DNA of 64,000 bases from CAYSCS01 sp964429695 (GTDB lineage Bacteria > Acidobacteriota > Aminicenantia > Aminicenantales > Aminicenantaceae). Within the stretch, counting starts at the first letter, position 1, and each line of letters begins with the position of its first letter. Location of the stretch: positions 8,431 through 72,430 of the forward strand of contig CAYSCS010000003.1 in NCBI GenBank assembly GCA_964429695.1. Direction: 5' to 3'. Both the position numbers and the translations under genes were made by a program. Shown here one piece after another: positions 46,393 to 55,311 of this stretch. The notes below the pieces were generated by a model that saw only the letters and a list, made by a program, of their open reading frames with translations, was not told where the DNA came from and did no database searches.

Positions 46393-47741
46393 AATTCAAG
46401 ACAACGATTATCCTCTTCGCAATCTTCATCGCTCTCCTCGGATTTTTCTTCTTCTTCGAGCGCTTGAACATATCAAAAAAGAAAGAAGAAGAAAAACTCG
46501 TCTCCCTTCCCAAGGAGGACATCCAGAAGATTGCCTTCAAAACAGACGACGAGAACATCGTCTTTGAGAAGGAGAAGGAAGAGTGGCTGATCAAGGTTCC
46601 CCTTGAAGCAAAGGCAGATGGCTATGAAGTCAATCGTTTAGCAGAGAACTTCTGTGATTTGAAAATAGAGAGGGTAGTTGAAAAAGATGCCCAAGACTTA
46701 GAGAAATATGGAATACCAGGCAAAGAAATAAAATTGTATTCCAAGGGAAAAGAGCAACCTCTGACAATTCTGATTGGGAATGAGAATCCAATTGACAAGA
46801 CTTTCTTTGCCAAGAGAGAAGATGAAACAAGGGTTGTTCTTATTCCCAGCTATCTCAGCAGTCTCCTCGATAACAAGGTCTTCGATTTTCGCCAGAAAGA
46901 TATTTTCAAATTTGAAACGGATGAGGTAAAAAGAATAAAACTTCGGGCAAAGGAAATAACCTGGGATGGAGAGAAGAGAGAAGACGAATGGTTCCTTACT
47001 AAGCCTGTAGAGGCTCTAGCTCGAAAATCCAGGATTGAAGACATTCTCTATTCTCTTTCCAATCTCAAGGCTAAAGAATTCATATCGGAAAAAAAGACCG
47101 ATGAGGAGCTCAAATCTTACAGGCTTCAAGAACCGGAGTATGAAATCGTCCTCTCGATGCCTTCTAAAAACCAAGAAGTAACTTTTCTCCTCAACAAAAA
47201 AGATGAAAAACTTTATGCAACTACTTCACTCTCGACAAAAATCATTTCTATTGAAGATTACATCCTTTCTGACCTTGAGAAAAAGGTCGAAGAGTTGCGC
47301 GAAAAAAAGGTGGCGGATTTCTATGCTTGGGAAGTGAATAGAATCTATCTGAAAAAGGGAGAAATCGAAATAGATGCAGAAAAAGGAGAGGGGGAAAAAT
47401 GGCACCTCAAAACTCAACAAAAACAAGAATTAGAAAAAGATAAATTAGAGGCATTCATTCGAAAAATAGAGGGATTAGAGGCAGAAGAATTTATCGACCC
47501 TCCTTTTAAGCTGGAAGATTATGGTCTCGTCAACCCTCAAGGGCAGATAAAGATAGGGATAAAGGAGAAAGAGAAGCTAAAAGAAATAGTCATTTTCTTA
47601 GGCAAGGAAGATAGTGAAAATAAAAAGATATTTGTGAAGAACGAAAGGCTCGGATACCTCTTCCTTGTTCCTTCTTCTTTTCTTGACGAATTTCCAAAAA
47701 CGCAAGAGGAGTGGATAGTAAAGAAAGAGAAAAAAGACTAA
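46389..47741 (+). CDS. DUF4340 domain protein
   Basis: 450 residues. An N-terminal signal anchor (about 4-24) is followed by repeated DUF4340-type units, for example KIAFKTDDENIVFEKEKEEW and RIKLRAKEITWDGEKREDEW, then LEDYGLVNPQGQIKIG near the end. The protein is extracytoplasmic and very rich in Lys and Glu. It regularly accompanies GldG-like genes and completes this four-gene operon. Function unknown. Confidence 0.85.
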   Translation: MKFKTTIILFAIFIALLGFFFFFERLNISKKKEEEKLVSLPKEDIQKIAFKTDDENIVFEKEKEEWLIKVPLEAKADGYEVNRLAENFCDLKIERVVEKDAQDLEKYGIPGKEIKLYSKGKEQPLTILIGNENPIDKTFFAKREDETRVVLIPSYLSSLLDNKVFDFRQKDIFKFETDEVKRIKLRAKEITWDGEKREDEWFLTKPVEALARKSRIEDILYSLSNLKAKEFISEKKTDEELKSYRLQEPEYEIVLSMPSKNQEVTFLLNKKDEKLYATTSLSTKIISIEDYILSDLEKKVEELREKKVADFYAWEVNRIYLKKGEIEIDAEKGEGEKWHLKTQQKQELEKDKLEAFIRKIEGLEAEEFIDPPFKLEDYGLVNPQGQIKIGIKEKEKLKEIVIFLGKEDSENKKIFVKNERLGYLFLVPSSFLDEFPKTQEEWIVKKEKKD

Positions 47742-47769
47742 ATTTCAGAGCCATAAATCAACCTTATAG

Positions 47770-48010
47770 AAAATTTAGCTCTTCTCCAAATTAGTTGGTG
47801 AAAATATGATATCTCATAGAGGAGAGAAGACTAATAACTTCTTCCTTTTGTTAGAGTTCTGCCAATTCAAAACGCTTAGGAGATACTCCCTTCGTACTCA
47901 CTTTGATATTTTGAATCTTAAGCCTCCCTCTTATTCCAATGAAATCTTATAGTTACGCGTCCAGATATTCAATTTTTTATCAACTAATCGGGAGATAATC
48001 CTAAAATTTT
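47770..48010 (+). repeat. Inverted-repeat element, copy 1
   Basis: About 241 bp. Its ends are imperfect inverted repeats of about 40 bp: TCTCCAAATTAGTTGGTGA on the left matches TCTCCCGATTAGTTGATAA on the right read from the other strand. The same sequence recurs at 56571, 58316 and 61350. The internal reading frame shared by the other copies is broken here by single-base changes, ending after about 47 codons. Confidence 0.85.
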
Positions 48011-48044
48011 TACTCCTTAATTATCTCAAAAATAAACCACTGAC

Positions 48045-48073
48045 TCGACAATCAATTTCTTACTCGATATAAT
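48045..48073 (+). promoter_or_regulatory. Promoter of the DHH-like gene
   Basis: TCGACA (48045-48050), 17-bp spacer, perfect TATAAT (48068-48073), 26 bp before the ATG at 48100. It lies just outside repeat copy 1. Confidence 0.65.
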
Positions 48074-48099
48074 CAAAATCAATAAAATTTAAGAAAAAA

Positions 48100-49167
48100 A
48101 TGGAGAAGATAGAACCAACTTATTCATTCGTCCCTTATGGAAAAGAGCTCTTACCCGAAAAGAACACTCTCGTTTTAGACGTGGGGATGAAAACTATGCC
48201 CGGAGTCATAGACCATCATCACCCTCATGCTGAACCAGAGTGCACCGCCTCCCTCATTACAAAATACCCTGAGCTTGTTCTTCACCATCTGAAGAGAGAG
48301 GAAATTTTTCCCAAGGACCCGCCGCAAATCCGGATCATCACTCACCGTCTCCCTGACTTTGATTCAATTTCTTCGATCTTCCTCTCCCTCAAGTTGCTGG
48401 AACAAGGAAATGTAGATGTCTCAATGGAAAAAATTGCTCACTATGCAAAGATTGTGGACTCTGCTTCCCTGCCAAGAGAAATTGACCTTGCTTCTACCCC
48501 TTATTCTATCCTTCGTGCCTTGTTCAGAAAAATCCATAAAGAAGAAGAATTGACTAATCTTGAAAGAGTGAATGAAGGCCTGAAGTTGATGCGATTCCTT
48601 CATGCCAGACTGAAAGAGGGTTACGAAATACTAGAAAACAGGCCTCTTTTCCGGAGCGTGGAAAGATATCAAAAGGCAATGGAAGCTGTCGAGGAAGATT
48701 ACTTTGACTACCTTGAGGATTTAAAAAGAGCACGGATGATTTCCCTCCATCTCCCTTTGATTGAAGGTCAAAAGTCAAGAAGAGTAGAAGGGCTCATCAT
48801 AAAAAACCCTAGGTCCTTTCTCCTCAAGGAATGGGCGAGAAGAGACAGGGTTAATTCTACTCAAAGACAGGGATTTTCATTCTTAATGACAAATTTTGGG
48901 GACAGAAGATACATCCTTGGAGTCTATCCTGAAACCGGAGTGTATTTGTATGGACTGGGAGAACTTTTAAACATCGAAGAAGAAAAAAGGAGGATTGCTT
49001 GCTCTCGTCCTCTCGCTTATAGATGGTATGATGGCAATTGCCCCTTTTTCAACTTCCGAATAATCGATTCTCCCCAGGATGGGACAAGCCTTTCTCAAGA
49101 AGAAATAGAAACTATTCTCTTTAACTTCAGCCAAGAAATAGAGAGAAAATTCTCGAGAAGAGCTTAA
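48100..49167 (+). CDS. DHH-like phosphoesterase with permuted motif order
   Basis: 355 residues, no signal peptide. The motifs of DHH phosphoesterases appear in an unusual order. LVLDVG (D27) and VIDHHHPH (D38, H39, H40) come first, and the element usually first, THRLPDFDSISS (H82, D86, D88), follows, then AHYAKIVDSASL (D120). Canonical RecJ- or GdpP-type proteins have the HxxPDxDA motif at the N-terminus and DHH later. The C-terminal 200 residues resemble nothing I know; a glycine-rich GVYPETGVYLYGLG sits where a DHHA1-like domain might bind substrate. A metal-dependent phosphodiesterase is inferred; the substrate is unknown. Confidence 0.65.
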   Translation: MEKIEPTYSFVPYGKELLPEKNTLVLDVGMKTMPGVIDHHHPHAEPECTASLITKYPELVLHHLKREEIFPKDPPQIRIITHRLPDFDSISSIFLSLKLLEQGNVDVSMEKIAHYAKIVDSASLPREIDLASTPYSILRALFRKIHKEEELTNLERVNEGLKLMRFLHARLKEGYEILENRPLFRSVERYQKAMEAVEEDYFDYLEDLKRARMISLHLPLIEGQKSRRVEGLIIKNPRSFLLKEWARRDRVNSTQRQGFSFLMTNFGDRRYILGVYPETGVYLYGLGELLNIEEEKRRIACSRPLAYRWYDGNCPFFNFRIIDSPQDGTSLSQEEIETILFNFSQEIERKFSRRA

Positions 49168-49209
49168 GCCTTAAGAATTTACTCCCTGAGTTACTCCAGA
49201 AAACAGGAA

Positions 49210-49303
<94 letters not shown>

Positions 49304-49320
49304 TTAAAATTTCTTGTGTT

Positions 49321-49348
49321 ATTTTAACATTTTTTTCCCTTCGGTCAA
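49321..49348 (-). promoter_or_regulatory. Promoter of tRNA-Ser (GCT)
   Basis: On the minus strand TTGACC (49348-49343), 16-bp spacer, TAAAAT (49326-49321), 17 bp before the tRNA 5' end at 49303. The -35 box overlaps the T-run of the upstream terminator. Confidence 0.55.
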
Positions 49349-49370
49349 AATCTCCTTTTCTTCAAGGAGA
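49347..49370 (-). terminator. Terminator after tRNA-Ser (TGA)
   Basis: On the minus strand TCTCCTT and AAGGAGA form a 7-bp stem around a short loop, followed by TTTT. It lies between the two tRNA-Ser genes, and with the AAAA on the other side it could work in both directions. Confidence 0.5.
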
Positions 49371-49451
49371 AAATTTTCTCTCCATTCCTTGAGAATAGAG
49401 AAATTTGAAGGTCTTTCTCTTGTTTTTAAGAGGTTATGCTTCAAAAGTTTA

Positions 49452-49541
49452 TGGCGGAGGGAGAGGGATTCGAACCCCCGTCCCGATTGCTCGGGAAGCG
49501 ATTTTCAAGACCGCCGCCTTAAACCACTCGGCCATCCCTCC
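49452..49541 (-). tRNA. tRNA-Ser (TGA)
   Basis: Type II tRNA on the minus strand. Acceptor GGAGGGA pairs with TCCCTCC, with an encoded CCA end. The anticodon loop CTTGAAA gives TGA, reading UCA and other UCN codons. It starts only 23 bp after the serS stop codon on the same strand, so the synthetase and this tRNA may share one transcript. Confidence 0.95.
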
Positions 49542-49564
49542 ACCAAGAAAAGGGATTTCATTCT

Positions 49565-50842
49565 CTACGACTCAGTTATCTTCTCCAACCCTCCAGTATA
49601 AGGTCGAAGGGCTTCAGGAATGCGGACAGAGCCCTCTTCTTCTTGATAACTTTCAAGAATGGCACTCACTGTCCTGCCTAGCGCCACTCCTGACCCATTG
49701 AGGGTATGAACAAACTCTAATCTGGATTTTGCCTCTCTTCGAAACCTGATGTTTGCTCTCCGTGCTTGGAAATCCTCACAGTTAGTACAGGATGAGACTT
49801 CAAGATATTTTTTTTGAAAAGGCATCCACACTTCAAGGTCATAAGTCTTTGCTCCGGAAAAACCAAGGTCTGCGGTACAAAGGCTCACTACTCGATAATG
49901 AAGGTCAAGTCTCTTGAGAACTTCCTCTGCATCATTTGTCATCCTCTCCAACTCTTCATAGGATTTTTCGGGTAAAGAAAAAGTCATGAGCTCAACTTTA
50001 TTGAATTGATGCTGACGAATGAGTCCTTTTATATCTTTCCCGTAAGAACCGGCCTCACGTCTGAAACAAGGTGTATAGGCGACAAATCTAAGGGGAAGAG
50101 AATCAGAGCTTAAAATTTCGTTTCTATAATAGTTTGTCAGCGGCACCTCTGCCGTAGGTATGAGGTACCATGAATATCCCTTTAGCTTGAAGAGGTCATC
50201 TTCGAACTTGGGTAAATTCCCCGTTCCGATCAAACTTTCCTCATTGGCTATGAAAGGAGGAATCATCTCTTTATATCCTCTTTCGCGGGTATGGATATCG
50301 AGCATGAAATTAATCAGAGCCCTTTCCAGCAAGGCTCCTCCACCCAGATAGACTGCAAATCTTGAGCCTGCAATCTTAGAAGCTCGATCGAAATCAAGAA
50401 TGCCCAGGTTTTTCCCTATTTCCCAGTGTGGCTTGGGATCAAAATTAAACTCTGGTTTCTTCCCAAACTCCCTGACGACAAGATTATCTTCAGAACCTTT
50501 ACCATAGGGAACAGAAGAATGGGGAATGTTTGGTATTCCGAGTAAAATTTGTCTAAGCTCTCCCTCATTTTTCCTTAATTCATCTTCTAAATCTTTCAAT
50601 TTTCCTGCTACTTCCTTCATTTCTAGAATCAGAGTTCCTGGATTCTTCCCCTCTTTTCTCATCCTTCCAATCACCTCGGAAGCCTTATTCTGCCTCGAGC
50701 GAAGAGCTTCGACCTCTCTCAAGATAAACTTCCTCTTCTGGGAAAGTTGCACCAACTCTTCCCATGGAATTTCTATCCCTCGCGAGGCAATCCTCTCCCT
50801 CACAAACTGTATGTTTTCGAGCACAAACTTAGGGTCTAACAT
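49565..50842 (-). CDS. serS: Seryl-tRNA synthetase
   Basis: 425 residues. The N-terminal coiled-coil arm (about 28-105) binds the long variable arm of tRNA-Ser. The class II motifs follow: [18 protein letters not shown] near 232-249, [25 protein letters not shown] near 267-291 split across motif 2, and [17 protein letters not shown] near 384-400. The start [18 protein letters not shown] is canonical. Its two substrates, tRNA-Ser (TGA) and (GCT), are encoded just downstream. Confidence 0.95.
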   Translation of the reverse strand: MLDPKFVLENIQFVRERIASRGIEIPWEELVQLSQKRKFILREVEALRSRQNKASEVIGRMRKEGKNPGTLILEMKEVAGKLKDLEDELRKNEGELRQILLGIPNIPHSSVPYGKGSEDNLVVREFGKKPEFNFDPKPHWEIGKNLGILDFDRASKIAGSRFAVYLGGGALLERALINFMLDIHTRERGYKEMIPPFIANEESLIGTGNLPKFEDDLFKLKGYSWYLIPTAEVPLTNYYRNEILSSDSLPLRFVAYTPCFRREAGSYGKDIKGLIRQHQFNKVELMTFSLPEKSYEELERMTNDAEEVLKRLDLHYRVVSLCTADLGFSGAKTYDLEVWMPFQKKYLEVSSCTNCEDFQARRANIRFRREAKSRLEFVHTLNGSGVALGRTVSAILESYQEEEGSVRIPEALRPYTGGLEKITES

Positions 50843-50849
50843 GGCAAAA

Positions 50850-50879
50850 ATTATAGCATATCTTTTTCAGGCTTGTAAA
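50850..50879 (-). promoter_or_regulatory. Promoter of serS
   Basis: On the minus strand TTTACA (50879-50874), 18-bp spacer, perfect TATAAT (50855-50850). Only seven bases separate the -10 box from the ATG at 50842, so transcription would start at or next to the start codon: a leaderless mRNA. Confidence 0.65.
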
Positions 50880-51886
50880 AAATATGGATGGGTCAGGAGA
50901 TTGTGGAGAATTTTGGCCCAAAGTTTAAAAAAGAATGACTTCTTCACGAAGGGCTCTATAGATCGCAAAAAAAGAAGTGGTAACTGGTAACCCACCAATC
51001 AACCTAAGATAAGAAATATTTTAAATGAGGGCTTTTCTAAAGCTCCCAGGTATCACTAAAGTGACTAATTCAGCCCAAAATGGGGATGAAGAAAAATTAA
51101 GTCATTTGGAGGACATTTTGCTCTACCTACCCACTGACACCACCTTCTATGCCAAAGAATGGATAGGGAAATGAGCCACATTTTCAGCCTCTCCCCAAGG
51201 TCCTCAACTTGAAGAAGAGGTAATCACAAATGAATTATCATCTTAAGCCTCTTAACGATTTTCGGTCAAAAATAGAAGCGGAGAATACTTCTCTTCGATT
51301 AAAAGCTTTTTTGGACCACCTTTCTTATTGGGAAAAAAGATATTTTCAAAAACTGAGCATAGATTCAGAACGAACGATTTCATTATGGAAGAGGCTAAGG
51401 GAAAGTCACTAATAAAAAGAGAGGCGATCCTCCATCTATTTTGCTCTAAAACATTTCATCTCAACCTCCTCAACAAGCTTTCTGGCAATCCGTAACACAA
51501 AATTTGGAGGAACATGTTCTTCTCTCAAATAATCAGATAAGATAATTTTTCTGTAATTTTTATTCTTTCCTTGATGATTTCATTTTTTTCTAGCAAGCGA
51601 TCCCCTTTTGTTGAGAAAAATAGGCATATTTGACATGCGGAAGGCTTTTCTCCTCACTTGATTTCCAAAAAAGAGGCAACTCAAAGAGACCTCACTTCCG
51701 GCTCTTCTCTGATTTTGTGGGGTGAGCGCTAGAGAAGTCTCAGATTCTTAACTCCACACCTCTGACACAGAGAAGGTGATAAATCCGCTTTTTTATAATC
51801 CAAAGAAAAAAGGCTCGGTTATTCAAATATTCAGGTTCTTTTTTAAGAGGTTGACTCAAATCTCTCCTTAAAATATATTAAGTAAA
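50880..51886. other. About 1 kb without a recognisable gene
   Basis: Two short open frames exist on the plus strand, 51025-51174 (49 codons, MRAFLKLPGITKVTN...) and 51230-51412 (60 codons, starting MNYHLKPLNDF). Neither resembles a family I know and neither has a good ribosome binding site. The rest is AT-rich with poor coding character and no riboswitch or tRNA that I can see. It may be decayed sequence. Confidence 0.4.
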
Positions 51887-52429
51887 ATGAAAAAAGCTCC
51901 TGCCTTCTTGAAGGGTTACATTCAAGTCTATACTGGAAACGGAAAAGGAAAGACAACCGCCGCACTTGGTCTTGCCCTTCGAGCCGCGGGTCATGGGGTA
52001 AAGGTCTTCATAGGGCAGTTTCTCAAAGGTCAGCATTATGGAGAGCTTGATTCTATAAAAAAGCTCCATCCCTTAATCATCATCAAACAATTTGGACGAA
52101 AGGGTTTTCTCCATGTTACTGAAAACCCTGATGAAGAAGACATCAAACGAGCAAGGAAGGGTCTTCAAGATTGCGAGAAGGCAATGCTTTCAGGAAATTA
52201 CAAAATCATAATCCTGGATGAAATAAATGTTGCCCTCCATTTCAACCTGATCTCAGAGGAGGAGATCTATAAATTCCTGGACCGAAAACCAGAAGACGTG
52301 GAGGTAGTTCTTACTGGAAGGTACGCGCCTCTCTCCCTAATCAAGAGAGCCGACCTTGTAACCGAGATGAAACAGAAAAAACATTATTACCAGAAAGGAA
52401 TAAAGGCAAGGGTTGGGATAGAAAAATAA
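51887..52429 (+). CDS. cobO: Cob(I)yrinic acid a,c-diamide adenosyltransferase
   Basis: 180 residues. The P-loop GNGKGKTTAALGLALRAAGHG near 18-38 and the later IILDEINVALHF with GRYAP match the CobO/BtuR/CobA corrinoid adenosyltransferase family, which makes adenosylcobalamin-type cofactor from ATP and reduced corrinoid. No cobalamin riboswitch is visible upstream and no other cobalamin genes are near, so salvage is as likely as synthesis. Four bases separate it from the next gene. Confidence 0.92.
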   Translation: MKKAPAFLKGYIQVYTGNGKGKTTAALGLALRAAGHGVKVFIGQFLKGQHYGELDSIKKLHPLIIIKQFGRKGFLHVTENPDEEDIKRARKGLQDCEKAMLSGNYKIIILDEINVALHFNLISEEEIYKFLDRKPEDVEVVLTGRYAPLSLIKRADLVTEMKQKKHYYQKGIKARVGIEK

Positions 52430-52433
52430 AAAG

Positions 52434-52805
52434 ATGAAAATAGAAAAGTTTGAATCCTTGGTCGAGGAAGCCCTCGCGGAAATCCCTGAAAAATTCAAAA
52501 AGTATATCAAGAATCTTGCCATCCTGGTCGAAGAAAGGCCCCCAAAAAAAATCTTTAATTTTCGAGATATATCTCCAAAAAGCTTAATCCTTGGCCTCTA
52601 TCACGGAGTCCCCTTTAAACATCGTGGACCATACTACGGAAATTTGCCACCCGATGTAATCGTGATTTATAAAGAGCCAATCGAGAGCGTTTGTCGCAAT
52701 GAAGAAGAGGTGCAGCAAAAAATAAAGGAGGTAGTCTTTCACGAGATCGGACACTATTTTGGGCTGAGTGAGGAAGATTTGAAGCTCAAAGAAGATGAAG
52801 GGTAA
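52434..52805 (+). CDS. Metallopeptidase family protein (DUF1025/minimal zincin type)
   Basis: 123 residues with the zinc site HEIGHYFGLSEED near 102-114 (HExxH plus downstream acidic residue) and the N-terminal FESLVEEALAEIPEKF that marks the minimal zincin family. Substrates are not known. It follows cobO by 4 bp and precedes the aldolase gene by 42 bp, so all three may be co-transcribed. Confidence 0.87.
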   Translation: MKIEKFESLVEEALAEIPEKFKKYIKNLAILVEERPPKKIFNFRDISPKSLILGLYHGVPFKHRGPYYGNLPPDVIVIYKEPIESVCRNEEEVQQKIKEVVFHEIGHYFGLSEEDLKLKEDEG

Positions 52806-52847
52806 TCTAAAGCCTTTTAACCAAATATATTATTGAGAGAAGGAAAA

Positions 52848-53747
52848 ATGGAAAAGAATTTCAGAGGAATCTTCGCAGCCTTAACCACACCCTTTTTAAA
52901 CGACGAGGTTTCCTTCGAAAAATTCAAGCAAAACATCGAGAAGTATAACCTGTTTCCTCTTTCCGGGTATGTGGTAGCTGGCACTTCTGGAGAAGAAGTT
53001 TTTCTTTCAGAGGAGGAAGTGGAAGGATTGACGAGGGTAGCCAAAGAGAATTCACCTTTGGAGAAAAAAATCATCGTCGGAGTGGCCAAAGAATCAACGC
53101 GAGCCACATTTGTCCAAGCAAAGCAGATAGCAAACTTAGGAGCCGATGCTCTCTTGATAAGGACACCTTCTTATTTCCGGACAAAAATGACTCGAGAGGC
53201 TCTCGAAAAACATTATCTCTTCATCGCAGATAATTCAAATATTCCCATAATCATCTACCATATTCCCCAACACACAGGCCTTTCCCTAGAGCCAGAATTA
53301 ATCATAAGACTCTCTGAACATCCAAACATATGGGGAATAAAAGATAGTTCAGGCTCCCTGAGTCTCCTGGAAGAAACGATTCCTTATCTTCCTCGAGATT
53401 TTTATTTCCTTCTTGGAGCTGCCAGTCTCTTACTCCCTGGCTTAATTCTGGGTGCCTCAGGAGGGATTCTTCGTCTAGCAACCATTCTGCCGGGCCCGTG
53501 CCTCAAACTCTACAATTTGATTCAGGAAGGAAAAATTGAGGAAGCAAAGAAAATTCAGCTTGCCTTAAATCCTGTTAACAAGGCCATCACCCAGACATTT
53601 GGAATCGCGGGGACAAAGTTCGCTCTCGACCTTCTGGGGTTTTATGGAGGTCTGCCTCGCTTACCCCTCACCCCTCTTTCTGATGAGCAAAAAAAGGAGA
53701 TGGAAAAGACCCTCCACTCTTTCCTCAAAAGGGATGAACCACTTTAA
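52848..53747 (+). CDS. Dihydrodipicolinate synthase/N-acetylneuraminate lyase family aldolase
   Basis: 299 residues from the ATG at 52848, chosen over a TTG at 52833 because GAGAAGGA stands just before it. It is a (beta/alpha)8 class I aldolase. The Schiff-base lysine is in IWGIKDSSGS near 164, and the catalytic tyrosine is in IIYHIPQHTG. The substrate motif reads GTSGEE rather than GTTGE, and the arginine that binds the carboxyl group in true DapA (YNVPxRTG) is replaced by His. It is therefore probably not lysine-pathway DapA; a 4-hydroxy-2-oxoglutarate or similar 2-keto acid aldolase fits better. Confidence 0.82.
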   Translation: MEKNFRGIFAALTTPFLNDEVSFEKFKQNIEKYNLFPLSGYVVAGTSGEEVFLSEEEVEGLTRVAKENSPLEKKIIVGVAKESTRATFVQAKQIANLGADALLIRTPSYFRTKMTREALEKHYLFIADNSNIPIIIYHIPQHTGLSLEPELIIRLSEHPNIWGIKDSSGSLSLLEETIPYLPRDFYFLLGAASLLLPGLILGASGGILRLATILPGPCLKLYNLIQEGKIEEAKKIQLALNPVNKAITQTFGIAGTKFALDLLGFYGGLPRLPLTPLSDEQKKEMEKTLHSFLKRDEPL

Positions 53748-53782
53748 GACACAAAACCAGAAAGCTTGAAGAAATAAAAAAA

Positions 53783-54991
53783 TTGACAAGGCGTTCTTTT
53801 CTCAAGAATATTCTCTCCCTGACAGCCTCTTCATCTCTTCCAGGCTCAACAAGAATCTCTGAGAAGACAAAATCCCTAGCCCGGAAGAGAAAAGGAAATA
53901 TGTTCTACAGACAACTGGGAAGAACTGGCGTCTTTATCTCTGAAATCTCTATGGGGGGAAGCCCAGTTCCGGAAATGCCTGTGCTTCTCCGTGCTTTCGA
54001 AAAAGGGGTAAACTTCATTGATACCTCTCACAACTATATGAATGGTAATAGCGAGCGTCGGATTGGTCAGTTTCTAAAAGAAGTGGGAAGAGAAAATGTG
54101 TATGTGGGGACAAAATTTCACGTGCACAAAAACTCCAGCGTAGATTCCATCATCGAAACCGTGAACGGCAGTTTGAAAAGACTTGAGACAGATTATCTGG
54201 ACGTACTCTGCATCCATGGGGTCGATGACGAAAAAATTGTTAGGGATGAAAGGGTAATTGAAGCATTCGAAAGGCTGAAGAAATATGGGAAATACAGATT
54301 TAGAGGAATATCGTGTCATTCAAATCACCACAGTGTAGTGAGCAGTACCATCCAGACTTCCTATTATGACCTCATTCTCCTTGCTTACAATGCATTTGAC
54401 ATCCAGACTCCGCGAAAAGAAATTGAAGTTTATGAGGACTATCTCAAGCAATGCAACCTTAGCCACTTGATTTCTCTGGCCAATTCAAGGGAGGTAGGCA
54501 TCATTGCCATGAAAACCTTAAAAGTAGGTGCAAAAAGGCAGGACCTCACCAAGTATAAAACAGGTACTACCTCTTTGATCCAGGCTATGTTGAAATGGGT
54601 CCTTTCCAATCCAGGTATTACTTCCGCGCTTACGGAAATGTTGACCTTCGCTCAACTCGAGGAGGACCTGGGAGCGGTGGGAAAGGAACTCGATGAGAGA
54701 GAAAGAAAAATGCTCTTTCGCTATGTAGCGGAGAATGACGTAGATTACTGCCGACTCTGCGGCGAGTGCGGAAAGCATTGCCCTTCAGGAATCCCAACAA
54801 CTAAAATACTCCACATTCTGATCTACTATGAGAACTATGGCAAGAAAGAACTCGCGCAGACTGAGTATTCACTCCTCGAGCCTTCTCAGAGAGCCAACCG
54901 CTGTATGGGTTGTGGGAATTGTGAAAGAGCTTGTCCTTACGGGGTTAGGATTCGGCACAAATTAAAGGAAGCTTCTCTTTATTTCTCATAG
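53783..54991 (+). CDS. Tat-exported aldo/keto reductase with C-terminal ferredoxin domain
   Basis: 402 residues, TTG start. The N-terminus MTRRSFLKNILSLTASSS is a twin-arginine signal. The aldo/keto reductase barrel follows, with catalytic Asp and Tyr in FIDTSHNYMNG, Lys in VGTKFHVHK and His in CIHGVDDE. The last 90 residues hold two [4Fe-4S] sites, CRLCGECGKHCP near 327-338 and CMGCGNCERACP near 374-385. This combination is known in anaerobes, but the substrate is not. Its stop codon touches the 3' end of the SRP RNA gene on the other strand. Confidence 0.87.
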   Translation: MTRRSFLKNILSLTASSSLPGSTRISEKTKSLARKRKGNMFYRQLGRTGVFISEISMGGSPVPEMPVLLRAFEKGVNFIDTSHNYMNGNSERRIGQFLKEVGRENVYVGTKFHVHKNSSVDSIIETVNGSLKRLETDYLDVLCIHGVDDEKIVRDERVIEAFERLKKYGKYRFRGISCHSNHHSVVSSTIQTSYYDLILLAYNAFDIQTPRKEIEVYEDYLKQCNLSHLISLANSREVGIIAMKTLKVGAKRQDLTKYKTGTTSLIQAMLKWVLSNPGITSALTEMLTFAQLEEDLGAVGKELDERERKMLFRYVAENDVDYCRLCGECGKHCPSGIPTTKILHILIYYENYGKKELAQTEYSLLEPSQRANRCMGCGNCERACPYGVRIRHKLKEASLYFS

Positions 54992-55262
54992 ACCGTGCAC
55001 CTTGATCCGACCATGCTTTACCTGCGTCATCCCTGGATTTAGCTCAGGCAAGGCTTACCTGCAGCACAAGAATTGACCCTGCTACCGCTGCTACCTTCCG
55101 GTCCTGACGGGCTTCACAGGGCATTCTTTGCACAGGGCCCTGACCGTCAACACCACTTCCAGAAACCCAGACCAGACAAAGCATAGCCTCGTCAAGGAGT
55201 TCAGCCCCACTATAGCGGATTGTGGGTTACAGGGCACCGCTAGCTCCCCGCCTAGCACGGCC
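54992..55262 (-). ncRNA. ffs: Signal recognition particle RNA, long Alu-containing type
   Basis: About 271 nt on the minus strand. The S-domain tip GACCGGAAGGTAGCAGC, with a GGAA tetraloop, is diagnostic. The 5' end GCCGTGCTAGGCGGGGAGC and CCCTGTAACC, and the 3' end GGTGCACGGTC, match the Alu domain of the Bacillus-type scRNA. The ends pair. This is the long form rather than the 4.5S RNA of most Gram-negatives. The 3' end abuts the stop codon of the aldo/keto reductase gene. Confidence 0.95.
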
Positions 55263-55267
55263 TTTAA

Positions 55268-55297
55268 ATCTTAACTTTCTCCCCTAAAACATGTCAA
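55268..55297 (-). promoter_or_regulatory. Promoter of the SRP RNA gene
   Basis: On the minus strand a perfect TTGACA (55297-55292), 18-bp spacer, TAAGAT (55273-55268). The RNA 5' end at 55262 is 6 bp after the -10 box, exactly where transcription should begin. Confidence 0.75.
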
Positions 55298-55311
55298 ATC
55301 CAGCTGAGGAA

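Noticed and set aside
47770..48010. Target-site duplications flanking the 241-bp elements
   Set aside because: Flanks show at most a possible TA or TTA; borders are A/T runs, so no reliable duplication can be stated.
51420..51886. Cobalamin riboswitch before cobO
   Set aside because: The B12-box (GCCACTG-type) core is not seen anywhere in the gap.
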